The notes: generated from the sequence alone by a model not told the origin. Positions 45,741 through 54,900 are shown, counted from the first letter of the stretch. The stretch: 64,000 bases of DNA from Kumtagia sp044326205 (GCF_044326205.1 NZ_JBIRCY010000020.1:1-64000), one strand, 5' to 3'. Numbers and translations are program-made.

Positions 45741-46068
45741 GGTGGTGTCCTGATATTGCTTGTGTTGGAGGTTGCAGATAGAAGCCGGCAATCACCCTCG
45801 GGTTCTGTGTCGGCCAACTGCGAGGATCGAAGCTGCTTGTGCGCGTGTGCTGCCTTCCACTTTTTCGGGGCATGACCTCGCGACGAAGCTATGCGACTCC
45901 TCTTACGGGGCCGCGCGTGGGAGACGCGCAGCTTCTCCAGATGTTATGGTTCCGCCTTCGCGTTCCGAGGCGGGTTGCGGGTTTGGCGCAAAGGTGCGCC
46001 GTTCCTTGGGTTTGATGCCTTAAAACCGTGCCGTGGAAGACAGCGTGGGAGAGAGCGTGGAAAAGGCC
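45741..46068. other. Intergenic region between RTX and BTAD genes
   Basis: 328 bp, holding divergent promoters for both genes. I see no dyad strong enough to name. The sequence before the BTAD gene has several GTG/ATG codons in frame, and the first, GTG 46033, lacks a ribosome site. Confidence 0.5.
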
Positions 46069-48048
46069 ATGGAATCAACAGGACGAACCCTTGCCCAGGC
46101 GGGGTCGTCGCTGGAGATTCGCCTTTTCGGACAACTCGCGGTTCGCCGGCAGGGCGCTGCGCTGGCGCTGCCGGCATCGCGCAAGGTGCGCGCGCTGCTG
46201 GCCTATCTCGCCCTGTCGCCGCATCCCGCGACGCGCAGCCAACTCTGCGATCTTTTGTGGGACCTTCCAAACGATCCGCGCGGCGAGCTGCGCTGGTGCC
46301 TGAGCAAGATCCGGAGCCTTGTCGACGAGCCCGGCCTCCGCAGGGTGCAGGCGCAGGGCGATACGCTCGCGCTCGATGTCAGCGGCTGTTTCGTGGACGC
46401 GCTCGCCATTGCCCAGGCGGCGCAGCAAGGTTTCGACACGATTGCCCCGGAGCGGCTGAAGGCGCTGGCCGACCTCATCGCCGGCGATTTTCTGGCAGGC
46501 CTGGAGATCGACCGCAGCCCGGCCTTCGAGAGCTGGCTGGTCGCCCAGCGCCGCCGTTTTCGCGACCTTCACGCCGGCCTGCTGGAGCATCTGGCCGGAC
46601 GTTTGCCCGACGACGAGGCCGGCATCTATCTCGACCGATGGCTTCAGCTCGCCCCTTTCGATCTCCTTCCCCACGAGGCCCTGCTGAAGGCGCTAGCCGC
46701 GGAGAACCGCATCCGGGAAGCCGAAGAACACCTGTCGGCGACCGCAAAACTGTTCGAGGCTGATGGCCTCGACGTCGCGCCGCTGCGCGCGGCATGGCAA
46801 GCCGCCCGGTTGCGGCCGGCCGCCGTACCGGCATCGCGCGCAATCGGGGTGAGGGACCCGTCGGCGCCCGCGATGTCGCTGTCGCTGCCGGTCAAGCCGT
46901 CGATTGCCGTTCTGCCTTTCACCAATATGAGCAACGACCCGGAAGACGAATCCTTTGCCGACGGCCTGACCGAGGATCTGATCACGGACCTGTCCCGCAA
47001 CGCCGGGCTGTTCGTTATCGCCCGCAACTCCGTCTTCGTCTACAAGGGCAAGTCCGTGGACGTGCGCGAGGTGTCGCGTGAGCTTGGCGTCCGTTATGTC
47101 CTGGAGGGCAGCGCACGGCGCGCCGTGGGGCGGATGCGTATCAACGCCCAGTTGATCGACGCGGTGGCCGGCGAACATATCTGGGCAGAACGCTTCGACC
47201 GCACCCTGGAGGACATTTTTGCCGTTCAGGACGAGGTGAACGGCAGGATCGTCGAGGCTCTCGCTGGCCGGCTGACCGCGCAGGCGCCGCGCAAGCGGCC
47301 CGCAAGCCTCGAGGCACACGACCTTTGCGTGCGCGCCCGCGTGCTCACCGAGGAATCGCCGCAGACGGCGCGCGAGGCCTATCTGCTGCTCAAGCGGGCG
47401 GTCGAACTCGATCCGTCCTATGCCGAGGCGCACGCCCTGCTTGCCTACAACCGCTGGCTCGCCTGGACGCATTTCGGCGAGCCGGAGGATTCTAACCGGG
47501 CGCTTGCCGTGGAGCTTGCCGAAAAGGCCGTCGCGCTCGACCCGAACGACGCCGGCAGCTTCTATTTCCTTGGCACCATCCTGGCCTATGACAGGCGCTG
47601 GCCGGAATCGGACGCGGCGTTCGCGAGAGCCCTAGAGATCGATCCGAACCACGCCGACACCTGGGCGGCCCTTTCGGACATGTCCGTCCTCAGCGGCCGG
47701 ATTTCGGAGAGTTTAGAGCAGATCGACAAGGCGCTGCGGCTGAACCCGTATCCCGCATGCTGGTATCTCTGCCACCTCGGCCAGGCGCAATACGCCGCCC
47801 GCGACTACCAAGCTGCGGTCGAGACATTGCGCCGCGAAGAGACCTACCGCACCAACTCGCGAAAATTCCTGGCGGCCAGCCTGGCGCAGCTCGGCCAACT
47901 GGACGAGGCCGGGCGGGAGGCGGAAATGTTTTTGGTGTCCCACCCGCATTTCACGATCGGCCATTGGAAAAATTCACAGCCCCTGCGCGACGCGGCCGTG
48001 GGCGCGCATTTTGTAGACGGATTCCGTAAGGCGGGGCTGCCGGAGTAA
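46069..48048 (+). CDS. BTAD/SARP-type regulator with TolB-like and TPR domains
   Basis: A protein of about 659 residues. N-terminus: a winged-helix of OmpR/SARP type (LEIRLFGQLAVRRQGAALALPASRKVRALLAYLALSPHPATRSQLCDLLWDL) and a bacterial transcriptional activation domain (DALAIAQAAQQGFDTIAPE...FLAGLEIDRSPAFESWL). Middle: the TolB-like module (SIAVLPFTNMSNDPEDESFADGLTEDLITDLSRNAGLFVIARNSVFVYKGKSVDVREV). C-terminus: TPR repeats. The middle and C-terminal parts are homologous to those of the cyclase at 9335-11566, with the cyclase domain replaced by a DNA-binding one. It is divergent from the RTX gene and may control it. Start uncertain: ATG 46069 here, with GTG 46057 and GTG 46033 also possible. 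Confidence 0.85.
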   Translation: MESTGRTLAQAGSSLEIRLFGQLAVRRQGAALALPASRKVRALLAYLALSPHPATRSQLCDLLWDLPNDPRGELRWCLSKIRSLVDEPGLRRVQAQGDTLALDVSGCFVDALAIAQAAQQGFDTIAPERLKALADLIAGDFLAGLEIDRSPAFESWLVAQRRRFRDLHAGLLEHLAGRLPDDEAGIYLDRWLQLAPFDLLPHEALLKALAAENRIREAEEHLSATAKLFEADGLDVAPLRAAWQAARLRPAAVPASRAIGVRDPSAPAMSLSLPVKPSIAVLPFTNMSNDPEDESFADGLTEDLITDLSRNAGLFVIARNSVFVYKGKSVDVREVSRELGVRYVLEGSARRAVGRMRINAQLIDAVAGEHIWAERFDRTLEDIFAVQDEVNGRIVEALAGRLTAQAPRKRPASLEAHDLCVRARVLTEESPQTAREAYLLLKRAVELDPSYAEAHALLAYNRWLAWTHFGEPEDSNRALAVELAEKAVALDPNDAGSFYFLGTILAYDRRWPESDAAFARALEIDPNHADTWAALSDMSVLSGRISESLEQIDKALRLNPYPACWYLCHLGQAQYAARDYQAAVETLRREETYRTNSRKFLAASLAQLGQLDEAGREAEMFLVSHPHFTIGHWKNSQPLRDAAVGAHFVDGFRKAGLPE

Positions 48049-48150
48049 TGGCTTGAGGGAAGATCGCTGTCGGGGCGGCAATGCTTCGGAAGTGGCCTTC
48101 GTGGTGCAGTTTTGTGGGAGGACGGGCTGCATCGACGATCGGCCAGGACG

Positions 48151-48198
48151 GCTTCACTTTGACGGTGGCACAGGGATAGGCCCGGCTGGCGAGACGGG
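48151..48198 (-). repeat. Second copy of the proline-rich peptide 3' end
   Basis: The minus strand encodes the same GPIPVPP core followed by SK and stop, and aligns with the plus-strand sequence at 44552-44599. Within the 7-residue core three codons differ, all silently. Only the 3' part is conserved; upstream the frame runs into a cysteine-rich stretch (from TTG near 48238) with no proline-rich start, so this copy may be a remnant. It lies just downstream of the BTAD gene. Confidence 0.5.
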
Positions 48199-48245
48199 TT
48201 CGCCGACTCCACCTTGACAGAAGTGTCTGCATTTCGGCAATATGT

Positions 48246-48253
48246 GTATATAC
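48246..48253. promoter_or_regulatory. GTATATAC palindrome upstream of the MarR gene
   Basis: A perfect 8-bp palindrome 25-32 bp before the MarR start, in the only AT-rich spot nearby. MarR proteins usually bind such AT-rich dyads in their own promoters. The same octamer occurs in the TetR operator candidate at 29525-29532. Confidence 0.45.
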
Positions 48254-48277
48254 GCGCAATGCTGGAGCATGAGCGTC

Positions 48278-48742
48278 ATGAATAGTCCTGGCGAACCGGA
48301 AGTGAAGCTGTGCAATTGCCTGGCGCTGCGCCAGGCAACCCGCTACGTCACGCAGTTCTACGACCAATATCTGATGCCCACGGGCGTGCGCGCGACGCAG
48401 TTCTCGATCCTCGCCAAGCTGAAGCGTTTGGGATCGGCCACCATCAATGTTTTGGCCGAGGAGATGGTGATGGATCGCACCACGCTTGGCCGCAACATTC
48501 AGCCGCTGCAGCGCGAGGGGCTCATTGCCGTCACGCAGGGGCGCACCGACCGCCGCAGCAAGGAACTGCAATTGACCGACGCCGGCGCGGCGCGGCTGAG
48601 CGCTGCGACCGCAGCCTGGGCCGAGGCGCAGGCACAGTTCGAGACGGTATTCGGAGACAAGCGCGCGTCCGACTTGCGGGCGATGCTGCGGGCAGTGACC
48701 GCCAGCGAACTCGGGCCGGCCGAGGCCGGTACAGCCATTTAG
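48278..48742 (+). CDS. MarR-family transcriptional regulator
   Basis: A 154-residue MarR protein: GVRATQFSILAKLKRLGSATINVLAEEMVMDRTTLGRNIQPLQREGLIAVTQGRTDRRSKELQLTDAGAARL covers the winged helix and basic wing (RTDRRSKE). Cysteines early in the chain (LCNCLALRQ) could respond to oxidants. ATG 48278 is chosen because TGGAG at 48263-48267 is well spaced, whereas the ATG at 48269 is too close. It is followed 90 bp downstream by the oxidoreductase pair, which it probably represses until an aromatic substrate appears. Confidence 0.88.
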   Translation: MNSPGEPEVKLCNCLALRQATRYVTQFYDQYLMPTGVRATQFSILAKLKRLGSATINVLAEEMVMDRTTLGRNIQPLQREGLIAVTQGRTDRRSKELQLTDAGAARLSAATAAWAEAQAQFETVFGDKRASDLRAMLRAVTASELGPAEAGTAI

Positions 48743-48832
48743 AGTGAATTTTCGCCGACGGGCCACCCGCCAGGGTTAGCCCCGCCGGCTCAATCCTTCT
48801 TCAGAGCAGCCCTAGCCACCTGAGAGGAAGCC

Positions 48833-49285
48833 ATGGCCTTCACCATCAAAGTCAACGGTACACCGCACAGCGTCGACGTCGACGGCGACATTCCCTTGCT
48901 GTGGGTGCTGCGCGACGTGCTTGGCATGACCGGCACGAAATTCGGCTGCGGCCAGGCGCTGTGCGGCGCCTGCACCGTGCATATCGACGGTGTTGCGACG
49001 CGATCCTGCATCACCACCATCGACGGCATCGGCGACAGCGAGATCACCACGATCGAGGCGATCGGCGAGACGCCGCAGGGCAAGGCGCTGCAGCAGGCCT
49101 GGCTCGACATCGACGTGCCCCAATGCGGCTATTGCCAGTCCGGCCAGATCATGTCGGCGGCAGCGCTGCTCGCCGAGACGCCGAAGCCGAGCGACGCCGA
49201 CATCGACGCCGCCATGTCCGGCAATGTCTGCCGCTGCGGCACCTATCAACGCATCCGCGCCGCGATCCACCGCGCGGCCGTCTGA
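48833..49285 (+). CDS. [2Fe-2S] subunit of isoquinoline 1-oxidoreductase-like enzyme
   Basis: A 150-residue two-cluster ferredoxin subunit. The plant-type cluster cysteines are in GTKFGCGQALCGACTVHIDG and the second cluster in QCGYCQSGQIMSAAALL and GNVCRCGTYQRIRAAIH. It passes electrons in xanthine-oxidase-family molybdenum hydroxylases of the isoquinoline oxidoreductase group. The large subunit follows after 14 bp. ATG 48833 has GAGGAAGCC upstream. Confidence 0.94.
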   Translation: MAFTIKVNGTPHSVDVDGDIPLLWVLRDVLGMTGTKFGCGQALCGACTVHIDGVATRSCITTIDGIGDSEITTIEAIGETPQGKALQQAWLDIDVPQCGYCQSGQIMSAAALLAETPKPSDADIDAAMSGNVCRCGTYQRIRAAIHRAAV

Positions 49286-49299
49286 GGGGAGGAACGTCC

Positions 49300-51470
49300 A
49301 TGCTCGACCATGTCTCGAAGATCCGGACCGACCGCCGCAGTTTCCTCAAGACCGGCATAGCCGCCGGCAGCGGCCTCGTCCTCACAATAGCCCTGCCGCC
49401 CGCGCTGCGCCCCGCCTGGGCGGCGGGCGAGCCGGCACCCTTCGCGCCCAACGCTTTTATCCGCATCGACCGCCAGGGCGTCGTCACCATGGTGATGCCG
49501 ATGGCCGAAATGGGCCAGGGCACCTACACGTCGCTGCCCATGCTGCTGGCGGAAGAGCTGGAAGTCGGCCTCGACCAGGTCCGGCTGGAGCATGCGCCGC
49601 CCGATGACGCACTCTATGCCAACGCACTGCTCGGCAGCCAGACGACAGGGCTCTCGGCTTCGATCCGCGCCTTCTGGACGCCGCTCCGCCAGGCCGGCGC
49701 CGTCGGCCGCACGCTGCTGATTGCCGCCGCGGCCAAGCGATGGGGCGTCGACCCAGCGACCTGCAGGGCCGAGAAAGGCAAGGTGTTCGACGGTGCCGGC
49801 TCGCGCAGCCTGGGCTACGGCGAACTGGTCGAGGAAGCCGCCGCCCTGCCGGTGCCGGCGCCCGACAGCGTGACGCTGAAGGACCCAAAAGATTTCACCC
49901 TCATCGGCACGCCGGCCAAGCGGCTGGACACGCCGGACAAGGTCAACGGCAAGGCCGAGTTCGGCATCGACATGAAGCTGCCCGGCATGGGGATCGCGGC
50001 GGTCGCCATCTCGCCCGTGCTCGGCGGCAAGCCGAAAACGGTGGACGAGGCGGCGGCCCGCGCCGTCAAGGGCGTGCGCCAGGTTGTGCAGATCGAAAAC
50101 GCCGTGGCCGTGGTCGCCGACCATCTGGGCGCGGCCAAGAAGGGGCTGGAGGCGGCGTCGATCCAATGGGATGACGGTCCCAACGCGGCAGTCAGTACTG
50201 CCGACATCATCCGCCAGCTCGACGAAGCATCGCAAAAACCCGGCGCGGTGGCTCGCCAGGAAGGCGACGTCGACAAGGCGTTTGCAGGGGCGGCGCAACG
50301 GATCGACGCCGTCTATCAGATGCCGTTGCTCGCCCACGCGACGATGGAGCCGATGAACTGCACCGTGCATGCGCGCGGCGACGGCTGCGACATCTGGGTC
50401 GGCACCCAGGCGCCGACGCTAACCCAGAGCACGGTGGCGGAAGTCACCGGCCTGCCGAAGGAAGCGGTCAAGGTTCACAACCATCTGATTGGTGGGGGTT
50501 TCGGCCGGCGGCTCGATGTCGACGGTTCGGCGCTCGCTGCCAGGATCGGCCGGCATGTGGAGGGACCGGTCAAGGTTGTCTGGAGCCGTGAGGAGGATAT
50601 CCAGCACGACATGTTCCGGCCCTATTATTATGACCGGCTGTCGGCGGGGCTGGACGCCGAGGGCAAACCGATAGCCTGGACGCACCGGGTTTCCGGCTCC
50701 TCGGTCGCTGCGCGCTATGCGCCGCCCTTCTTCCAGAACGGCGTCGACTTCGACGCGGTGGAGGGGTCGGCAGAACCGCCCTATCACTTGCCCAACATTC
50801 ATGTCGAATACGTCCGGGTCGAACCGCCCGGCGTGCAGACCGCCTTCTGGCGCGGCGTCGGCGTGACGCACAGCGTCTTCGTCGTGGAGAGTTTTATCGA
50901 CGAACTGGCGGCCGCGGCGAAGCAGGACCCGGTCGCCTACCGCAAGGCGCTGCTGGCGCACAATCCGCGTGCGCTCGCCGTGCTGAGCTGGCAGCGGAAA
51001 AAGCCGGCTGGGGCACGCCGCTGCCGGCCGGAAGGGGACGGGGCGTTTCCGTCGAGGTCGGCTTCGGCAGCTATCTCGCCCAGGTGGCGGAGGTCGAGGT
51101 CAAGGACGGGGCGGTGAAAGTCCACCGGATCGTCTGCGCCGTCGATTGCGGCATTGTGATCAATCCGGACACGATCGCCGCCCAAATCGAGGGCGGCACG
51201 ATCTTCGGCCTTACAGCCGCGCTGCACGGCCAGATCACGCTGAAGGACGGAAGGGTGGAGCAGAGCAATTTCGACACCTACCTGCCGATGCGCATCGACG
51301 AGGTTCCGGTGGTCGAGACCCATCTGGTCTCAAGCACAGAGGCTCCCGGCGGCATCGGCGAGCCGCCCACCGCGGTGGTCGCGCCGGCTGTGACCAATGC
51401 CATCTTCGCCGCCACCGGCAAGCGCATCCGCACCCTGCCGATCGACAGCAATTTTTCCGATGCGGGCTGA
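49300..51470 (+). pseudogene. Molybdopterin large subunit of isoquinoline oxidoreductase-like enzyme, frameshifted
   Basis: About 723 codons overall, the length of family members. It starts with a twin-arginine signal (KIRTDRRSFLKTGIAAGSGLVLTIALPPALRPAWA), so the enzyme goes to the periplasm. Molybdopterin-binding blocks include GQGTYTSLPMLLAEELEV and HNHLIGGGFGRRLDVDG. At 50985 the frame breaks: RALAVL is followed by nonsense, while the other frame continues with ELAAEKAGWGTPLP and runs to 51470 with the correct C-terminus (VDCGIVINPDTIAAQIEGG, EAPGGIGEPPTAVVAPAVTNAIFAATG). Restoring one G in CTGAGCTGG mends it. It is either a young pseudogene or a sequence error. Without a repair the enzyme would lose its last quarter. 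Confidence 0.88.
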
Positions 51471-51517
51471 GCACGGAGGAAGCTCTTAAGGCCGCTTGTC
51501 GGCGCCTCTGCCGATCA

Positions 51518-51763
51518 GTGCTCATCAAGCCGCCCGCCGAGCCGTTCGTCGGCATGGGCGGCGTATTCTTCCGCCGCACCCGCCGGCCGCCGGCCGAGGT
51601 CATCAACGATGGCAACGGCGAGGTGTCGAACCTCTCCCGCATCCTGCAGCGTCACTACCCGCAGTCCATGGACACGCTGCGCTTCCAGATCACCTCACGC
51701 CGTGAGTTCAAGGAAACCAAACGGATACCTAAATCCGTGCAGAATGATTTTAAGAGCTTTTAG
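51518..51763 (+). pseudogene. Remnant of a Dam-type (D12 class) DNA adenine methylase
   Basis: The frame reads AEPFVGMGGVFFRRTRRPPAEVINDGNGEVSNLSRILQRHYPQSMDTLRFQITSRREF, closely following the N-terminal part of D12-class adenine methyltransferases. EPFVGxGxVFF is the SAM-binding motif seen in Dam. The WxGGK start, the catalytic DPPY motif and the whole C-terminus are missing, and the frame ends in unrelated residues. No start codon with a ribosome site. It is a decayed fragment, probably of phage or island origin. Confidence 0.75.
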
Positions 51764-51843
51764 GCGTAAGCGGAGAAGAGCCGGCTAGTTGCAGTATTGC
51801 ACCCGAGAGCTCAAAGCGGACCGGATGCCTTCCTGCAAACAGG

Positions 51844-53100
51844 ATGCTCCGTGTTCAATTCGTGAGACTCGTCATGTTGGGATATCGGAAGCGATCGTTC
51901 GATCGCGCTCATGGGCTGTTAGAGGCACTGCGAGCCGATCTGGACGACTTTCAATCTCTAAAAGCGCTTCAACACCTACTTCTCAGTGAGATTGCGCGCT
52001 CAGAGCAGCGTATTCGCAGATTGAAGGATATGAAAGCCAGTGACGCTGCCGGCGCGAAAAGCATTTCCTATCTGGATAGTCGCATCGACGGTTTCAGACG
52101 GTGCAACTTCATTTGGCGAGGTTTCGGGGACGCGATCGCTTTCCTCTACATGGACAAATACGCGCTCAAACATACGTACTTCAGCACTAAGAATGCAAAT
52201 CCAAAGCAGGATGCGGGCTTCATCATCGACAAAGCTGGCTTGGCGTTCGAACTAGGCGTTCTAGACTCCGCAATCCAGCACGGTGTGCCGGCGCTGCTCA
52301 CTGACATAACAAACACCATCCGCCATGGGGATATATGCCTCATGGGCAATTCCGCTCCATACTTGATCGAGGTGAAAGCCGCGAAGAGCAAAAATCCAAG
52401 GGCGAAGAAGCAATTTCGAAGCATCGAAAAGCTTCACTCTTTTTTTGAAACTGACCAGAGTGTCGGATTGCGCGGAATACCATTTCTGACCCGGCATGCG
52501 TCAGCCTTACCTGAAATCTCTTATGAGGCAGACCTCAATGAATGCATTGCAGAAGCGAGGGCGCTCGGCCATGCAGTGCGTCGGCCCGAGAGCGGGCTGA
52601 CGTACATCGTGTTTGAGGAATGCCAAGTTCCTGTCGCGGACGTACTCGCTTCTTCAGGGGCTAAGCGGCCCTGGGCCTTCATGTTGAACCAGTTGAAGTC
52701 AACAAGGTCGTGGGCGCCCTTCCAACCTTTCGTTCTTTCGATCAAGAACAAGCAGGACCTTTGGGATTTTATAAGCGGCAAGCTCGTGATCATGGTCATG
52801 GTTGAGCCAGATGCGCTGATCGAGTTTGCGGCGATGCATGGCAAGAAAGCGTGGGTGGATGGCACCGATCCGGCATTCCATCTGCATTTCGATGGAAGCC
52901 CCGATGAAGGTGGATTGGCCGTCATTTCCGAGAACCTAATCGCAAGGATAGGTCTTGAGTTCATTTCTCCTAGATGGATTGTATCGTCGGCACTGGATCG
53001 GTGGAAGGACGGTGCGGCAGCCGTAAGCGCGCATTGGGATGATCTATCCCCAGATCATCGCGTCGAATGGCTAAATTTCGCTCAGATCAGTGACAAGTGA
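51844..53100 (+). CDS. Orphan hypothetical protein with PD-(D/E)XK-like nuclease signature
   Basis: A 418-residue protein, no family recognised. Residues about 160-190 read TDITNTIRHGDICLMGNSAPYLIEVKAAKSKNPRAKKQF, where GDI then IEVK form the D-x(n)-E-x-K core of PD-(D/E)XK nucleases. The helix after it (KQFRSIEKLHSFF) is the usual position of the next helix. The N-terminal 80 residues look helical and basic. Base composition is clearly less GC-rich than the neighbours, suggesting recent acquisition. Lying 80 bp after a DNA methylase remnant, it may be a leftover of a restriction or defence unit, or a separate insertion. ATG 51844 has no clear ribosome site. Confidence 0.65.
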   Translation: MLRVQFVRLVMLGYRKRSFDRAHGLLEALRADLDDFQSLKALQHLLLSEIARSEQRIRRLKDMKASDAAGAKSISYLDSRIDGFRRCNFIWRGFGDAIAFLYMDKYALKHTYFSTKNANPKQDAGFIIDKAGLAFELGVLDSAIQHGVPALLTDITNTIRHGDICLMGNSAPYLIEVKAAKSKNPRAKKQFRSIEKLHSFFETDQSVGLRGIPFLTRHASALPEISYEADLNECIAEARALGHAVRRPESGLTYIVFEECQVPVADVLASSGAKRPWAFMLNQLKSTRSWAPFQPFVLSIKNKQDLWDFISGKLVIMVMVEPDALIEFAAMHGKKAWVDGTDPAFHLHFDGSPDEGGLAVISENLIARIGLEFISPRWIVSSALDRWKDGAAAVSAHWDDLSPDHRVEWLNFAQISDK

Positions 53101-53334
53101 AATGTCGCGTCGTGCCATCCGAAATGTCGCGCTACAAAATTTACCCCTTCTTGATCCCTCTTTCCAAATTCTTCCATCCGGTTGCATTCCGCTAACCATC
53201 GGACGGATCAGCAAAATTTAACCGACTTTCTTAAGCGGGCCGATAAGGCTGGCGCGTATTGTCGCTCCCATAAGAAGCCCGGGGAAAACCGGGGCAGGGA
53301 GCCACCGGCTCTCGGGAGTAACAGGAGACGGCAA
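53101..53334. other. Non-coding junction after the orphan gene
   Basis: Contains a direct repeat GAAATGTCGCG (at about 53100 and 53120), an AT-rich stretch around 53140-53175 and a small GC hairpin (GCCCGG...CCGGGGC) near 53275-53295. It could be the downstream boundary of the inserted segment, but no matching boundary repeat was found upstream. Confidence 0.4.
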
Positions 53335-53901
53335 ATGAGCACCGGGCTGAAGCCAGTCTGGGCGGGGCGCAACATGCGCCTCGACCCTTCCCGCCTGCCG
53401 CAGGTGGTGAGCTATGCGACACGCGACGACTTCGGCGATGTCACTTTCACGATCGACCATCGCGGCGCGGTGCTGCGCCGCGTCCTCGACAGGTGCGGCC
53501 TTCCGGTGACGGTCGCCCTGCCGGCGCGCGCTTTCCGCGGGGTGGCGGCGCGCGCCATCGAGGACGATCGTGGCCATGTCACGGTGACGCTGGAACTGAT
53601 GCACCGCGACCCCATGCTGTCGGTGCCGCTGCTGGTGGCCGAGGATCTCGACGACGTTGCCGCCGACTGGCGCGCCTGGTCGGAAGCCTACGGCCTGCCG
53701 ATGCTGCTGGTCGAGGCCGACGGCGTCGCCCGCGAACTCGAAGAATCGCTCGGCAAGGCGATCCGCCCGATGCCGCCGCAGATGCGCCGCCAGGGCAAGT
53801 CGACCAACCAGCGCCGGCCGCGCTTCCTCATGCGCCGCCGCACCGGCGACCTCGGATTGCGGCTGGTCGTTCAGGGCGAAGAGATCGTCGCGCCGAACTG
53901 A
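53335..53901 (+). CDS. DUF6101-like conserved protein
   Basis: A 188-residue protein. It starts MSTGLKPVWAGRNMRLDPSRLPQVVSYATRDDFGDVTFTIDHRGAVLRR and ends with a very basic tail (MRRQGKSTNQRRPRFLMRRRTGDLGLRL). The pattern fits a Rhizobiales-specific family of unknown function (DUF6101). ATG 53335 follows AGGAG with 9 bp spacing, and a longer frame from 53182 overlaps the junction and is unlikely. It converges on ubiA 9 bp apart. Confidence 0.75.
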   Translation: MSTGLKPVWAGRNMRLDPSRLPQVVSYATRDDFGDVTFTIDHRGAVLRRVLDRCGLPVTVALPARAFRGVAARAIEDDRGHVTVTLELMHRDPMLSVPLLVAEDLDDVAADWRAWSEAYGLPMLLVEADGVARELEESLGKAIRPMPPQMRRQGKSTNQRRPRFLMRRRTGDLGLRLVVQGEEIVAPN

Positions 53902-53910
53902 GGGCCGCGC

Positions 53911-54900
53911 TCAGGGGCCGACCACCGGCTTCAGCGCGATCCACAGCGCGCCGCCGATCAGGCCGAGGAAAATCAGCAAACCGACGATCTTGTTCGAGTG
54001 GAACAGCGCCAGGCACTGTTTCGGATCGTCGATGTCCAGCACCCACACCTGCCGCGCCATATGCGCGCCGGCCGCGACCAGCCCAGCCAATGCCGGCAGC
54101 GGGGCTTCCGCGGCGGCGAAGGCAAGCGCGAAACAAGCCAGCGCCCCGGCATAGAGGCCGGTCAGCCAAGCCTTTGTATTGTCGCCGAAAAGCCGCGCCG
54201 TCGAGCGCACGCCGACCAGCGCGTCGTCCTCCTTGTCCTGGTGCGCGTAGATCGTGTCGTAGCCGATCACCCACATGATCGAGCCGGCGTAAAGCATGAT
54301 CGCCGGACCGTCCAAATCGCCGAACTCGGCGGCCCAGCCCATCAGCGCGCCCCAGGAAAACGCAAGCCCCAGAACCAGTTGCGGCCAGTCGGTGATTCTC
54401 TTCATGAACGGATAGGCGGCGACGACCACCAGCGAACAGAGGCCGACCAGGATGGCAAAACTGTTGAACTGCAGCAGCACGACAAGTCCAACAAGCGCCT
54501 GGATGACAAGGAAAACCCACGCCTGTTTCCGGCTCACCTGGCCCGACGGCAAGGGCCGTGATCGGGTGCGCTCTACGCCGGCATCGATGTCCTCGTCGAC
54601 GATGTCGTTGTAGGTGCAGCCCGCCCCACGCATGGCAATCGCGCCCGCCAGAAACAGGAACAATACCCAGGGGGACGGCAGCAGACTCATGAGTGTGTCG
54701 CCCGGCCGCGCATAGGCGACTGCGGCCAGTGCCGCCGACCACCAGCACGGCAACAGCAGCAACTGCCAGCCGATCGGCCGGTCCCACCGCGCCAGTTGCG
54801 CATAAGGCCATAGCCCGCGCGGCAGGAGACGGTAGACCCAGTGGCGGCTCGGCGCGTCGGCGACTCGGCCCTGGCCGGAACGGGACTGGATGGTTTCCAT
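53911..54900 (-). CDS. ubiA: 4-hydroxybenzoate polyprenyltransferase
   Basis: A 329-residue integral membrane prenyltransferase. The first aspartate motif is GCTYNDIVDEDIDAGVERTRSRPLPSG and the second is GYDTIYAHQDKEDD, both needed for magnesium-diphosphate binding. About eight helices. It joins the polyprenyl chain made by IspB (34035-35066) to 4-hydroxybenzoate in ubiquinone synthesis. ATG 54900 is preferred over an upstream TTG at 54936. Confidence 0.95.
   Translation of the reverse strand: METIQSRSGQGRVADAPSRHWVYRLLPRGLWPYAQLARWDRPIGWQLLLLPCWWSAALAAVAYARPGDTLMSLLPSPWVLFLFLAGAIAMRGAGCTYNDIVDEDIDAGVERTRSRPLPSGQVSRKQAWVFLVIQALVGLVVLLQFNSFAILVGLCSLVVVAAYPFMKRITDWPQLVLGLAFSWGALMGWAAEFGDLDGPAIMLYAGSIMWVIGYDTIYAHQDKEDDALVGVRSTARLFGDNTKAWLTGLYAGALACFALAFAAAEAPLPALAGLVAAGAHMARQVWVLDIDDPKQCLALFHSNKIVGLLIFLGLIGGALWIALKPVVGP

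Noticed and set aside
50980..51010. Programmed minus-one frameshift in the molybdopterin subunit
   Set aside because: There is an A5 run (GGAAAAAGC), but the conserved protein switches frame four codons before it, at CTGAGCTGG, so a one-base loss fits better.
51471..53334. Integrative element with attachment sites
   Set aside because: No tRNA, integrase or matching boundary repeats were found around the orphan gene, so only a remnant is claimed.
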